Shown here: one piece after another, positions 1 to 9,249 of the stretch | Position numbering within the stretch: position 1 is the stretch's first letter | Layout of the letters: every line of letters begins with the position of its first letter | NCBI GenBank assembly: GCA_028685755.1 | Contig: JAQUDJ010000004.1 | Coordinates: 75,441 to 124,941, forward strand | Direction: 5' to 3' | Origin: Eubacteriales bacterium | Lineage (GTDB): Bacteria > Bacillota > Clostridia > Saccharofermentanales > UBA5734 | Length of the DNA stretch: 49,501 nt | Position numbers and translations under genes: made by a program | Notes under the pieces: model-generated | What the model was told of the DNA's origin: nothing | Seen by the model: only the letters and a program-made list of their open reading frames with translations | Databases searched by the model: none

Positions 1-618
1 GCATTAATTTTGTCGATGCAAAAAGATGTCATTCAGGCAATTTTTCAATGGACGAGCAGCTATACGCCGGATCAGATATCTACAGCAGCGAGTGTCCTGC
101 GATGGTATGCCTTAGCTATGATTGCGCAGACTTTTGTATTTATAACTAATCAAGCTTTTTACGCACGCAAAATGACTCGTATTGCTCTCGTCAATGGACT
201 GATTACTTTATTTTTAAATCCCTTGTTATGTTTGATTCTCCTACGCGGATTCAAACTCGATATCAGTGGATTATCCCTTGCCTATACGCTAACAAGTGCA
301 GTCAGCGCGGTTTTTCTTTATCAACTTTACAAACATCTCCAACCTGATGGGGTACCCAAACATCTGTGGTCTTACAACTTGCGTTTGATGGCTGCAGCGA
401 GTGCTGCTACCGTGCTCATCATGGCACTCAATCAAATTGGTTTATCGCCAAGCAATAAGATCTTGCAACTCCTGTGGCTTGGGGCACGTAGTTTTTTAGC
501 GATTATTGTTTACTTGGCAATTGCGACTATCTTTGCCATTCCAGAGGCCCATCAATTAATGGCTGCGATTCAAAAGCAACTTCGAAAAATGCCTGGATTG
601 TCGAAGTTTGTCGAGTAA
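1..618 (+). CDS. murJ: MurJ/MviN-type lipid II flippase, C-terminal part (5' end outside window)
   Basis: The reading frame is open from base 1 and ends with TAA at 616-618, so this is the 3' part of a gene that starts left of the window. The visible residues hold several hydrophobic segments, and the stretch LRWYALAMIAQ..NQAFYARK resembles the late repeat of MurJ/MviN, where a raFyA motif precedes another pair of membrane helices. MurJ-family proteins flip lipid II across the cytoplasmic membrane for peptidoglycan synthesis. The protein ends in a short basic tail (KQLRKMPGLSK). The call rests on this partial similarity only. A related MATE/MOP-family flippase such as a polysaccharide exporter remains possible. 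The gene ends just 3 bases before a LexA box of recA. Confidence 0.7.
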   Translation, partial: ALILSMQKDVIQAIFQWTSSYTPDQISTAASVLRWYALAMIAQTFVFITNQAFYARKMTRIALVNGLITLFLNPLLCLILLRGFKLDISGLSLAYTLTSAVSAVFLYQLYKHLQPDGVPKHLWSYNLRLMAAASAATVLIMALNQIGLSPSNKILQLLWLGARSFLAIIVYLAIATIFAIPEAHQLMAAIQKQLRKMPGLSKFVE

Positions 619-621
619 TGT

Positions 622-635
622 CGAACGAAAGTTCG
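622..635. promoter_or_regulatory. LexA (SOS) box upstream of the recA promoter
   Basis: CGAACGAAAGTTCG is a perfect inverted repeat of CGAAC around a 4-base centre and fits the Gram-positive LexA operator pattern CGAAC-N4-GTTYC. It lies about 20 bases upstream of the recA -35 element. Confidence 0.85.
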
Positions 636-654
636 GGAATTATTTCAGAATCCA

Positions 655-683
655 TTGACGACCTGAAATGCCTTGCCTATAAT
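655..683 (+). promoter_or_regulatory. recA promoter
   Basis: TTGACG (655-660) and a perfect TATAAT (678-683) are separated by 17 bases. The promoter is bracketed by LexA boxes at 622-635 and 699-710. Confidence 0.85.
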
Positions 684-698
684 TAAATTTATCAATCA

Positions 699-710
699 GA
701 ACGAATGTTC
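699..710. promoter_or_regulatory. LexA (SOS) box downstream of the recA -10 element
   Basis: GAACGAATGTTC is a second perfect GAAC-N4-GTTC half-site pair. It lies just downstream of the expected transcription start and upstream of the recA ribosome binding site (TTGGAGG, 715-721), where bound LexA would block initiation or early elongation. Confidence 0.85.
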
Positions 711-726
711 ACTATTGGAGGTTCAC

Positions 727-1836
727 ATGGCCCGAGCAGATAAAGCCGCAGGTAAATCCACCCACGAGGTTTCACAAAAGCAGAACTCAGAACGCGCTCG
801 CGCGCTTGATGCAGCTTTGGGCCAGATTGAAAAGCAATTTGGCAAAGGCGCTGTCATGAAGCTTGGAGAACGTACCGCGATGCAGATCGAATCGATCTCC
901 ACGGGTGCGTTATCGCTCGATCTTGCCCTTGGAATCGGTGGCGTACCTCGCGGTCGAGTTGTTGAGATTTTTGGACCAGAATCTTCTGGTAAAACTACCG
1001 TAGCATTGCATATCATTGCGGAAGCCCAACGTGGAGGTGGTACAGCTGCCTTCATCGATGCTGAGCATGCATTAGACCCGGCATATGCTGCAAAACTTGG
1101 CGTAGACATCGACAATTTAATCGTTTCACAACCCGATACAGGCGAACAGGCATTAGAGATTACAGAAGCCCTAGTTCGCAGTGGCGCAGTTGATGTAATT
1201 GTCGTTGATTCCGTCGCGGCCCTCGTTCCCAAGGCTGAGATAGATGGCGAAATGGGCGACTCGCATGTTGGCTTGCAAGCTCGACTAATGTCACAAGCGC
1301 TGCGCAAATTAGCAGGCGTCATTTCAAAATCCAGTACTGTCGCAATTTTTATCAATCAATTGCGTGAAAAAGTAGGGATTATGTTTGGCAATCCTGAAAC
1401 TACACCGGGTGGTCGTGCACTTAAGTTCTATTCATCCGTTCGTTTAGATGTCCGCAAAATCGAAACGTTACGTAATGGCACTGACGTTGTTGGTTCAAAA
1501 ACACGAGTCAAAGTTGTCAAGAATAAGGTTGCTCCACCTTTTAAAGAAGCAGAATTTGATATTATTTACGGCGAAGGAATTTCTAAAGAAGGTTGTATAA
1601 TTGACATTGCCGTCAATATGGAAATGATCGATAAGAGTGGAGCTTGGTTCTCATACAAGGGTCAGCGCATCGGTCAAGGCCGTGACAATACTCGCCAATT
1701 CCTCAAGGCCAATCCTGAAATGCGTGATGAAATTGATGCCCGCATCCGCGAAAGAATTGCTTCAGGACCAGTATCTGAGGATGATATCTCTAAAGATGAC
1801 GAAAAAGAAGAAGACATCCTCGGATTGGACCTTTGA
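727..1836 (+). CDS. recA: RecA recombinase
   Basis: RecA polymerises on single-stranded DNA, drives homologous strand exchange and acts as co-protease for LexA self-cleavage. The ORF has Walker A GPESSGKT (about residues 83-90), an intact core ([27 protein letters not shown]) split here only by description, and an acidic C-terminus ([17 protein letters not shown]). ATG 727 is chosen because TTGGAGG lies 5 bases upstream. It gives 369 residues, with an N-terminal extension of roughly 15 residues, rich in Lys and Ser, compared with E. coli RecA. The gene has its own promoter with two LexA boxes, so SOS induction is strongly expected. recX overlaps its stop codon, and the two are probably co-transcribed. 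Confidence 0.98.
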   Translation: MARADKAAGKSTHEVSQKQNSERARALDAALGQIEKQFGKGAVMKLGERTAMQIESISTGALSLDLALGIGGVPRGRVVEIFGPESSGKTTVALHIIAEAQRGGGTAAFIDAEHALDPAYAAKLGVDIDNLIVSQPDTGEQALEITEALVRSGAVDVIVVDSVAALVPKAEIDGEMGDSHVGLQARLMSQALRKLAGVISKSSTVAIFINQLREKVGIMFGNPETTPGGRALKFYSSVRLDVRKIETLRNGTDVVGSKTRVKVVKNKVAPPFKEAEFDIIYGEGISKEGCIIDIAVNMEMIDKSGAWFSYKGQRIGQGRDNTRQFLKANPEMRDEIDARIRERIASGPVSEDDISKDDEKEEDILGLDL

Positions 1837-2372
1837 TCTTAGACGATTTTCGCTTAAAAACTGACGACGAACGGGTATTTGAACTTACAATTGCCCAGGC
1901 GCGTTCAGCAGCAATTCAGATGATTGGAATAAGTCGAAAATCATCAGGTGCTGTTAAGCGTTTTTTAAAGGACCGTGATTATTCTACTGAAGTCATTGAA
2001 CTTGTTATTCAGGGACTCATCGAAGACCGCTACTTAGACGATCTTCGAATGGCTCAAACAAAAATCAAAGCACGCACCGGCGCGAAAGCAGAATCTAAAG
2101 CACGTACTGCACAACGGCTAAATCAACTAGGTTTAGATCGCGAGGCTATCACAAGTACGTTAAGTGACCTACCAGACGATCGTGACTTTGCACTTCAAGC
2201 CCTATCTGCCAAATTTAATCGCCATTTTCAAGCCGGCTTTGATGCGGTGAGTCCAGAACTTACTTTCAAGATGCGACGTTTTTTGATGAGTCGTGGGTTT
2301 TCGACAGAAGTCACTCGTGATACAATTCGGACGTATCTAAAAGGGAGACTTTTTGAAGATGACGATTCCTGA
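1833..2372 (+). CDS. recX: RecX, regulator of RecA
   Basis: The 179-residue protein is mostly helical and charged, with the repeated three-helix pattern of RecX ([19 protein letters not shown], then later [19 protein letters not shown]). RecX proteins bind RecA filaments and modulate their extension and activity. The proposed start is TTG 1833, which overlaps the recA stop codon by 4 bases. No strong ribosome binding site is visible, so translation is probably coupled to recA. There is no in-frame ATG early enough to offer a better start. The recA-recX pairing is common and supports the call. Expression should follow the recA SOS promoter. Confidence 0.88.
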   Translation: MILDDFRLKTDDERVFELTIAQARSAAIQMIGISRKSSGAVKRFLKDRDYSTEVIELVIQGLIEDRYLDDLRMAQTKIKARTGAKAESKARTAQRLNQLGLDREAITSTLSDLPDDRDFALQALSAKFNRHFQAGFDAVSPELTFKMRRFLMSRGFSTEVTRDTIRTYLKGRLFEDDDS

Positions 2373-3774
2373 CGCCATTTCATCCAAGATCGAGCTACAA
2401 TCTATCACCACGCAAAGACCAATTCGCTCAGTTTATTTATTATCTTTAGGGTGTGCGAAGAATCTTGTTGATTCTGAAAGCATGAGCCAGATCTTGCGCG
2501 ATAATGGTCTTATCATGACAGCAAAACCAGAAACAGCCAACGTCATAGTTGTTAACACCTGTGGATTTATCGAACCTGCCAAGAAAGAAGCAATTGATCA
2601 GATCTTGCGAATGGCTGACTTTAAAAAACCCAATGGGCATGCTGATTATTTAATTGTAGCTGGCTGTTTATCACAACGCTATGCACAAGATATTTTGTCG
2701 CAAATGCCAGAAGTCAATGCGGTGCTTGGCACTGCGGATTATGATCGTATTTTTAGCGTCATCCAATTGCTCGATCAAGAAAAAATCGGCAGCACCGGCC
2801 AACTCACAACATTACCTGGGCCTGGTGGCAGTTTAAATCATCTCTCGACGCCGCGAATCCCTTCCACGCCGCAAGCTTACGCTTACATCAAGGTTGCAGA
2901 GGGTTGCTCGAATCATTGCACATATTGCGCCATACCGGGTATTCGTGGTCCGTTCATTTCGCGACCGTTTGAAGATTTAATTGCTGAGGCAACACGTCTT
3001 AGTCAGCTTGGCTATGGTGAACTGATCCTGATCGCCCAGGATACGACGCGTTATGGACTCGATTTATATGGTATTCGCAGATTGCCGGAGCTCATCCGCC
3101 AAATATGTCTGATCCCCGCTGTGCGAATGGTGCGGATATTATATGTTTATAATGACGGATTAACTGATGAAATGATTGAAACAATGGCGACAGAACCCAA
3201 AGTTGCGCATTACTTAGATTTGCCCATACAGCACGCTTCAGATTCTATTTTAAGTAGCATGAATAGAAGGGACAGTCAGGAGAATATCCGACAGACCATC
3301 AGTCGCTTACGTCAAGCTATGCCGGATCTTATCTTAAGAAGTACGGTATTAGTCGGATTCCCAGGCGAAACAGCAGCAGATTTTGATATTTTAAAAAATT
3401 TCATCCGTGAAATAGAATTTGATCGACTAGGCTGTTTTGTTTTTTCAGCTGAAGAAGGAACACCCGCTTTCGATTTAAAACCCAAAGTTCGACAATCAAC
3501 AGCACAAGCTCGCATGAACCAAATCATGAAGATTCAACAACAGATATCCTTAAAATCAAATCAAAAGCGACTCAACCAGATCAACTGGGTGACGCTTGAA
3601 AGCGTTGATGAGGATGGTGTATTCTACAAAGGTCGCAGCTACGCTGAAGCCCCTGAGGTTGATCCGGTCATCTTGGTCGCAGCCAGTAGTGACCTGATCC
3701 AAGTTGGTCAAACCGTACAAATACGAGTGGTTGACGTTGGCGAATATGAATTGACTGGAGTTACGCTTGAATGA
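2359..3774 (+). CDS. rimO: Ribosomal protein S12 methylthiotransferase RimO
   Basis: RimO is a radical SAM methylthiotransferase that modifies an aspartate of ribosomal protein S12. The N-terminal domain shows SLGCAKNLVDSE, the form typical of RimO rather than MiaB, plus further conserved cysteines (NTCGF, GCLSQRY) for the auxiliary cluster. The radical SAM motif is CSNHCTYC (CX3CX2C). The C-terminus (VTLESVDEDGVFYKGRSYAEAPEVD) is the TRAM-like domain. ATG 2359 is chosen. An in-frame TTG at 2353 has better spacing from the GGGAG at 2343-2347 and is a real alternative. The gene overlaps the end of recX and the start of pgsA. A separate MiaB gene at the right edge supports the RimO assignment. 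Confidence 0.93.
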   Translation: MTIPDAISSKIELQSITTQRPIRSVYLLSLGCAKNLVDSESMSQILRDNGLIMTAKPETANVIVVNTCGFIEPAKKEAIDQILRMADFKKPNGHADYLIVAGCLSQRYAQDILSQMPEVNAVLGTADYDRIFSVIQLLDQEKIGSTGQLTTLPGPGGSLNHLSTPRIPSTPQAYAYIKVAEGCSNHCTYCAIPGIRGPFISRPFEDLIAEATRLSQLGYGELILIAQDTTRYGLDLYGIRRLPELIRQICLIPAVRMVRILYVYNDGLTDEMIETMATEPKVAHYLDLPIQHASDSILSSMNRRDSQENIRQTISRLRQAMPDLILRSTVLVGFPGETAADFDILKNFIREIEFDRLGCFVFSAEEGTPAFDLKPKVRQSTAQARMNQIMKIQQQISLKSNQKRLNQINWVTLESVDEDGVFYKGRSYAEAPEVDPVILVAASSDLIQVGQTVQIRVVDVGEYELTGVTLE

Positions 3775-4379
3775 ACTTACCGAATAAATTAACGGTTCTT
3801 CGGATTATCCTTGTTCCTTTTGTACTCGTATTCATGTTACCCTTTCCGAGTTCATGGCAGGCTTTCGCTTCTTGGAATCACTTTATATCTACATATGGTC
3901 AAATCTTTGCCATTGTTATCTTTGTTGCCGCTTCTTTAACTGACTTGCTCGATGGCGCAATTGCTCGTAGTCAGAATCTAGTTACCAATTTAGGCAAATT
4001 CCTTGATCCAATCGCCGATAAAATGCTCGTCATTTCTGTATTAATAGCGCTGGTTCAACTTGGTCGGATACATGCAATTGTTGCGATTATTATTATTATC
4101 CGTGAGTTTATGGTAACCGGTATTAGGTTGATTGCCTCAGACCATGGTGTCGTTATTGCCGCCAATATGTTAGGCAAAATCAAAACAGTCACCCAAATCA
4201 TCGCGATCTCAATCATGATGGTCGAGAATTTGGCGATTCAAATAATTATGCCGCTCAGCACCATGATTGCTTCAAACGTACATTGGCTCGGTGACTTCGC
4301 GATGCTAGTCGCAATTATCATGACAATCGTTTCTGGATATGACTATATTGCCAAAAACATTAAATATCTTCACGGCTGA
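3771..4379 (+). CDS. pgsA: CDP-diacylglycerol-glycerol-3-phosphate 3-phosphatidyltransferase
   Basis: This integral membrane enzyme makes phosphatidylglycerol phosphate, the committed step to phosphatidylglycerol. The CDP-alcohol phosphotransferase motif is present: DGAIAR, then G and two aspartates in LGKFLDPIADK (about residues 64-87). Several hydrophobic helices follow, and the 202-residue length is normal for PgsA. Its ATG overlaps the rimO stop as ATGA, indicating translational coupling. It opens directly with MNLPNKLTVLRI, a typical PgsA start. In many Firmicutes pgsA lies near recA, as it does here. A different CDP-alcohol phosphotransferase such as cardiolipin synthase of the eukaryotic type is less likely. 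Confidence 0.93.
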   Translation: MNLPNKLTVLRIILVPFVLVFMLPFPSSWQAFASWNHFISTYGQIFAIVIFVAASLTDLLDGAIARSQNLVTNLGKFLDPIADKMLVISVLIALVQLGRIHAIVAIIIIIREFMVTGIRLIASDHGVVIAANMLGKIKTVTQIIAISIMMVENLAIQIIMPLSTMIASNVHWLGDFAMLVAIIMTIVSGYDYIAKNIKYLHG

Positions 4380-4445
4380 TGCATTAATTTTTACCACGCC
4401 GATCACTTATCATTTGTCAAACAGCAAATCGTCACAAACTTCAAC

Positions 4446-4474
4446 TTGACATTTATAGGATGATCAAATAAAAA
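4446..4474 (+). promoter_or_regulatory. acpP promoter
   Basis: TTGACA (4446-4451) and TAAAAT (4469-4474) with 17-base spacing, about 65 bases upstream of the acpP start. Confidence 0.75.
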
Positions 4475-4539
4475 TAGGATAGGTTTGATCGCACTCGCGA
4501 CAATCTGATAGAAAAACACAAATTTTTGGAGGTAATCTC

Positions 4540-4779
4540 ATGTCAACCGATAGCATTTTAGCAAGTGTTCAGAACATTCTAGTCGACCAACTCGGTGTTG
4601 ACGCTGAAAGCGTGAATATGAATTCCAACTTCATCGATGATCTGAATGCTGACTCACTCGACATCGTCGAACTCGTCATGGCGATGGAACAGGAATTCAA
4701 CATCTCAATCCCAGACGAAGATGCAGAAAAAATCAAATCGGTCGGAGACGCCGTCGAATACATCAAAGCAAACACCTAA
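4540..4779 (+). CDS. acpP: Acyl carrier protein
   Basis: This is the 79-residue acidic carrier of growing acyl chains in fatty acid synthesis, in the cytosol. The phosphopantetheine attachment site is Ser39 in the DSL motif ([10 protein letters not shown]). A strong TGGAGG precedes the ATG. The gene has its own promoter (4446-4474) and a strong terminator (4791-4820), so it is probably a monocistronic, highly expressed unit. In many Firmicutes acpP lies directly upstream of rnc and smc, as here. Confidence 0.97.
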   Translation: MSTDSILASVQNILVDQLGVDAESVNMNSNFIDDLNADSLDIVELVMAMEQEFNISIPDEDAEKIKSVGDAVEYIKANT

Positions 4780-4790
4780 TCAAACTTTTA

Positions 4791-4820
4791 AAAAGCCCCG
4801 ACTCCTCGGGGCTTTTTTTT
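4791..4820 (+). terminator. Rho-independent terminator of acpP
   Basis: AAAAGCCCCG (4791-4800) pairs with CGGGGCTTTT (4807-4816) around a 6-base loop, followed by a T run to 4820. It lies only 15 bases before the rnc ATG. Confidence 0.95.
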
Positions 4821-4835
4821 CGAAACCGGGGTAAT

Positions 4836-5594
4836 ATGCAAGATCAATTTCAAGCAGGGTTTCGACGTCTTGCGCAGGCGATCGGCTATACATTTAAACA
4901 GCCCGATCTCCTCGCACAAGCACTGACCCATTCAACATTTGCCTACGAGCATCGCGCTGATAAGATTATGGACAACGAACGCCTTGAGTTTTTAGGCGAC
5001 GCTGTCCTTGATCTTGTTATAAGTGATTATTTATACCGTGAAGGTGCAACCTTTTCAGAAGGCGTGATGACAAAGACCCGCGCGCTGATTGTGTGTGAAA
5101 GTACCCTAGCGCGTGTTGCACGCAAGTTGGAAATCGGCTTGCTGCTTCGCTTAGGCAAAGGAGAGCTTACGACTGGCGGTAGCGATAAGTCATCCAATCT
5201 TGCTAACACAATGGAAGCAATATTTGGTGCTGTTTATCTCGATGGCGGCTATGAACATGCGAAAACCCTTGTCCTACACTTACTTGACGAGTTTATTCAA
5301 CAGGCACTGACTGGCGAAATGGTTTACGATTATAAGAGTCGTTTGCTTGAAATGGTCCAAGGCACACGTGGTAACAGCACCCTCAAATTTACCATAATTA
5401 ATGAAGAAGGCCCCGTTCATGATCGGATTTTTACCGCTGCCGTTGTAGTTGATGACAAACAGATTGCCAAAGGCAGTGGCAGTAGCAAAAAGGATGCGGA
5501 ACAGAAGGCTGCTCGAGAAGCGTTAACCGTACTTTCCTGCACTCGCGAAGGTTGTTCGATTATTGGTTTACCAAATCCAACTATTCTTGCTTAG
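4836..5594 (+). CDS. rnc: Ribonuclease III
   Basis: RNase III cleaves double-stranded RNA during rRNA maturation and mRNA decay. The signature NERLEFLGDAVLDL (about residues 47-60) contains the catalytic acidic residues, and a further conserved stretch NTMEAIFGAVYLDGG follows. The C-terminal 70 residues form the double-stranded RNA-binding domain (GSGSSKKDAEQKAAREAL). The 252-residue length is slightly longer than usual because of a short tail. The start is ATG 4836, with a weak GGGG ribosome binding site just after the acpP terminator, so some read-through or an internal promoter must supply transcript. smc follows 21 bases downstream. Confidence 0.96.
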   Translation: MQDQFQAGFRRLAQAIGYTFKQPDLLAQALTHSTFAYEHRADKIMDNERLEFLGDAVLDLVISDYLYREGATFSEGVMTKTRALIVCESTLARVARKLEIGLLLRLGKGELTTGGSDKSSNLANTMEAIFGAVYLDGGYEHAKTLVLHLLDEFIQQALTGEMVYDYKSRLLEMVQGTRGNSTLKFTIINEEGPVHDRIFTAAVVVDDKQIAKGSGSSKKDAEQKAAREALTVLSCTREGCSIIGLPNPTILA

Positions 5595-5615
5595 TTCTGA
5601 CACAGGAGAATCGGC

Positions 5616-8600
5616 ATGCATCTGAAAACACTGGAAATCCAGGGTTTCAAATCATTCCCCGAACGCACCGTCATTGATTTTCATCCAGGTGTGACCGCGA
5701 TTATCGGTCCAAATGGCAGTGGTAAATCCAATGTCACGGATGCTATTCGTTGGGTATTAGGCGAGCAAAGTGTAAAAACACTGCGTGGCGCCCGTATGGA
5801 AGACGTCATTTTTACCGGTACGCAGTCGCGCCGGGCAATGAGTTATGCCGAAGTTTCGATTACATTTGACAATTCAGATCAAGGACTTGCCGTTGAATAC
5901 ACTGAATTGCAGGTTACTCGTCGCCTATATCGCTCAGGCGATAGTGAATATTTCCTCAACAAAACAGCCTGTCGCTTAAAAGACATTACAACTTTATTCA
6001 TGGATACTGGCTTAGGTCGTGACGGATATTCAATTGTCGGTCAGGGCCGTGTTGATGAGATTCTAAGCCATCGCTCAGAAGATCGACGTCGGATTTTTGA
6101 AGAAGCTTCTGGTATTGTCAAGTTCAAAACACGCAAAGAAGAATCTGAACGCAAACTCTTACAAACCGAGCAAAATTTAATCCGCATCAACGATATAATC
6201 AACGAATTAAAAGAACGAATCGAGCCATTAGGCCAACAAGCTGAAACGGCTAAACAATTTTTACAACTTTCTGAATCGCTCCGCACGCTTGAGATCGCAC
6301 TCATTCTCGATACAATCGAACAAAATGAAGTCAATATTACCCAAGCAAACACTGAAAAAGATTTAGTCGATCAAGATTTGATGTCCGAACAAGACAAGTT
6401 GGCTGTTCTGCGCGATGACCACCGTACGGCAACTGAGTCAATCCGCATGATCGAGCAGCAGATTGAATCACATCGCACGAACTTTAATCAATTGAATAGT
6501 TTGATGGGTGTTTTAACCAGCCAAAAGGCGGCCAATAACGAGCGAGCTGATCAAATGCGTCGCCGCATTGCCCAAACTGGCGACATCCAACAAGACTTGC
6601 TAAACCAAATTGCAATATTAGAATCCGACCGTTCAGCTCGCGAGAAAAAAGCAGATATATTACGACGCCAACAAACGCATTTCGAAAATCAGCTTGTCGA
6701 AGCAGAATCACACATGCGAGCAATCCTAGAGCAACTCAGTACGGCTGAAGTACAAATTGAAGCCCAAAAAGGTGAGCTCGAAGTCAAAACTGAAGCAATT
6801 TACGAACAACGCAATCGGATTGGCCAACTTAAAAGCCAACTTCCAATGATCGAGCAACGGAAAAAGACCTTAGTCACCGACATTCAAACGCAAATTAGTG
6901 ATCTAGATCGACTCAATATTCAACACGAAGAAACACTCGAAAACTTTAATCGAGTCAAAATAGCTTTTTCACAGCAAGAAAAAGCAAAAGCAAACATTCA
7001 AGCACTTATCGAAAAATCTCGGACTTTGATGCAAGAAGACCAACAAAAGATTGAGGCAATCTTGCAAAAAACCCGCAATGATCAATACCGTTTACAAACA
7101 TTATCCGAATTAGAACGTAATCACGAAGGCTATGCCGATTCAGTTCGACGTCTCATGCAGCAAGGTGAATCAGATGTCAATTTTAAACAGGGGATCATTG
7201 GCACATTAGGAGAACTGATAACAGTTGATCCTCAATTTGAATTAGCAATCGAAATCGCACTTGGCCCAGCCTTGTCAAACATCATTACCGACAATGAAAC
7301 AACTGCATCTCGCTTGATTACCTATTTAAAAGAAAACCGAGCGGGGCGAGCAACATTTTTACCTATCGCTACCATTAAAGGTCGTCGTTTAGAAAATTCC
7401 TTGGTGAATCAAGTTGACAAAATGCCCGGATATTTAGGGATAGCATGTGATTTGGTCGCAGCAGATTCTTCGCTACGTGCGATTCTTGAATCGCTACTCG
7501 GCCGAATTGTCATTGCCGAAAGCCTAAGTCAAGCTAATGCGATGGCCCGTAAAACGCAATATAACTGCCGGATCGTTACCCTTGAAGGTGATGTAGTGAA
7601 TCCAGGTGGTTCTTTGACCGGTGGCTTTAATCGCAAAGGTTCCAGTGGTGTTTTGGGCCGTGCACGTGAAATCGAGGCATTAAAGATCCGGATTGTTGAA
7701 CAAGAGACCGAATCAGCTTCGATCTCTCAACAGCAACACCAGGCAGAAATTGAGCTCCAAAATCATGCACGCCAGCTTTCAACTCTTGAACATCAAATGC
7801 TCCAATTATCTCATCAAAAAATCCGTGATGAAGCGCAATTAGCAACTGTCGAAGGCCAAATAACGCAATCTGGGCACTTGCGTCTTCGTTTAGATGCTGA
7901 ATTTTTATCTCTGCAGCAGCAGTCAGATGGTCTCAAGAGTCAGATGACTGAACTTGACCAACTAATCGTCACTGAAGATAACCAGTTGGCCAATTTGCGA
8001 GCATACATAGCACAACAAGAGGGCGCGAATAAGGCTGAACAACAACGTCGCGATGACTTGCGTGAGGAAATATCAGATTTGCGTGTCTCAATGCACTCCA
8101 TCACGGAGTCCTTGCAAGCATCGGTTGAAATTTTAGATCGAATTACATCAGAACGAGTTGGGATCGAAGATCGCAAGACCCGTGGACTTGCCGAAACGGT
8201 AGAGTTCCAATCCGAGATTGAACGATTAACGGTTGAAACCGAAAGTATTGAAGATCAGATTCGACATACGCATCTGCAAAGTGGCGATTTGGCCGAGTCT
8301 GTACGTAAATTAAATGAGGAACGTGAAGCGTTAGAAACACAACAAGGCCGTTTCTTTGACACATTAGAAACTCAAGCAAGTCGCATCAGCACATTACAAG
8401 CTGAAATGGGCCGCGTCCAAGGCCGATTAGAACGATTTGAGTTAGCTGGTGACGAAGCGAAAAATCGGTTGTGGGAAACTTATGAATTGACCGCGCAGGA
8501 TGCAAGTCAGTGGCGTCAGCCCATTGAGAATCGTCAAGAAACTGTGCGCAAAGTTAGCACATTGCGGAATAGCATCAAAAATTTAGGGGCGGTAAATTTA

Positions 8601-9179
8601 GCGGCAATTGATGAATACAGTACCGTAAATGAACGCTATGAATTTATGGGCAAACAACGTGATGATATCGAGGACTCGCGCCATAAGTTGCAGAACGTCA
8701 TTACAGAGCTTACCGATGCTATGCAAAGACAGTTTACTGAGCATTTTCAATTAATCAATGAGAATTTCAAAGCTGTTTTTGCTGAATTATTTGGTGGTGG
8801 AATGGCTGAACTACATCTCGAAAATCCTGATGAAGTTCTGAGTTGTGGCATTGAAATCAAAGCCCAACCGCCAGGCAAAAAATTACAAAGTTTGTTGCTT
8901 TTATCTGGTGGTGAACGGTGTTTAACTGCCATTGCCTTATTGTTTGCAATCCTAAAATTGCGGCCAACGCCATTTTGTGTACTTGATGAAGTTGAAGCAG
9001 CCCTCGATGATGCTAACGTTGTCCGCTTCTCGGAATACATTCGGCATTATGCTGAAGAATCACAATTTATTTTAGTTACACATCGCAAAGGAACCATGGA
9101 ATCAGCTGACCGTCTGTATGGCGTGACTATGCAAGAACGTGGTATTTCGCGAATCTTATCGATGCAATTAGCGGAATAA
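5616..9179 (+). CDS. smc: Chromosome segregation protein SMC
   Basis: SMC is the ATPase of the condensin-like SMC-ScpAB complex that loops and compacts the chromosome. The N-terminal head has Walker A GPNGSGKSN (about residues 32-40). Long coiled coils rich in Glu, Gln and Arg flank a hinge at about residues 520-670 that contains the glycine-rich stretch VVNPGGSLTGG. The C-terminal head has the signature LLSGGERCLTA and Walker B CVLDEVEAALDD. The 1187-residue length is typical. CAGGAGA precedes the ATG. ScpA and ScpB are not in this window. The rnc-smc-ftsY order is conserved in Firmicutes. Confidence 0.98.
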   Translation: MHLKTLEIQGFKSFPERTVIDFHPGVTAIIGPNGSGKSNVTDAIRWVLGEQSVKTLRGARMEDVIFTGTQSRRAMSYAEVSITFDNSDQGLAVEYTELQVTRRLYRSGDSEYFLNKTACRLKDITTLFMDTGLGRDGYSIVGQGRVDEILSHRSEDRRRIFEEASGIVKFKTRKEESERKLLQTEQNLIRINDIINELKERIEPLGQQAETAKQFLQLSESLRTLEIALILDTIEQNEVNITQANTEKDLVDQDLMSEQDKLAVLRDDHRTATESIRMIEQQIESHRTNFNQLNSLMGVLTSQKAANNERADQMRRRIAQTGDIQQDLLNQIAILESDRSAREKKADILRRQQTHFENQLVEAESHMRAILEQLSTAEVQIEAQKGELEVKTEAIYEQRNRIGQLKSQLPMIEQRKKTLVTDIQTQISDLDRLNIQHEETLENFNRVKIAFSQQEKAKANIQALIEKSRTLMQEDQQKIEAILQKTRNDQYRLQTLSELERNHEGYADSVRRLMQQGESDVNFKQGIIGTLGELITVDPQFELAIEIALGPALSNIITDNETTASRLITYLKENRAGRATFLPIATIKGRRLENSLVNQVDKMPGYLGIACDLVAADSSLRAILESLLGRIVIAESLSQANAMARKTQYNCRIVTLEGDVVNPGGSLTGGFNRKGSSGVLGRAREIEALKIRIVEQETESASISQQQHQAEIELQNHARQLSTLEHQMLQLSHQKIRDEAQLATVEGQITQSGHLRLRLDAEFLSLQQQSDGLKSQMTELDQLIVTEDNQLANLRAYIAQQEGANKAEQQRRDDLREEISDLRVSMHSITESLQASVEILDRITSERVGIEDRKTRGLAETVEFQSEIERLTVETESIEDQIRHTHLQSGDLAESVRKLNEEREALETQQGRFFDTLETQASRISTLQAEMGRVQGRLERFELAGDEAKNRLWETYELTAQDASQWRQPIENRQETVRKVSTLRNSIKNLGAVNLAAIDEYSTVNERYEFMGKQRDDIEDSRHKLQNVITELTDAMQRQFTEHFQLINENFKAVFAELFGGGMAELHLENPDEVLSCGIEIKAQPPGKKLQSLLLLSGGERCLTAIALLFAILKLRPTPFCVLDEVEAALDDANVVRFSEYIRHYAEESQFILVTHRKGTMESADRLYGVTMQERGISRILSMQLAE

Positions 9180-9186
9180 GCTTAAC

Positions 9187-9213
9187 AAGACATATTAGCT
9201 AAAATAGTCTTTT
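9187..9213 (+). terminator. Weak hairpin between smc and ftsY, possible terminator
   Basis: AAGAC plus TATT pairs with AATA plus GTCTT around a 6-base loop, with one bulged A, followed by a short T run. The stem is AU-rich, so termination would be partial at best. Confidence 0.3.
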
Positions 9214-9249
9214 AATATTGGTCGAACCACTCAATTGAGGAGTCTTGCA

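Noticed and set aside
723-1355. 210-residue open frame antisense to recA
   Set aside because: It is a codon-bias shadow of recA, has no ribosome binding site and shows no domain.
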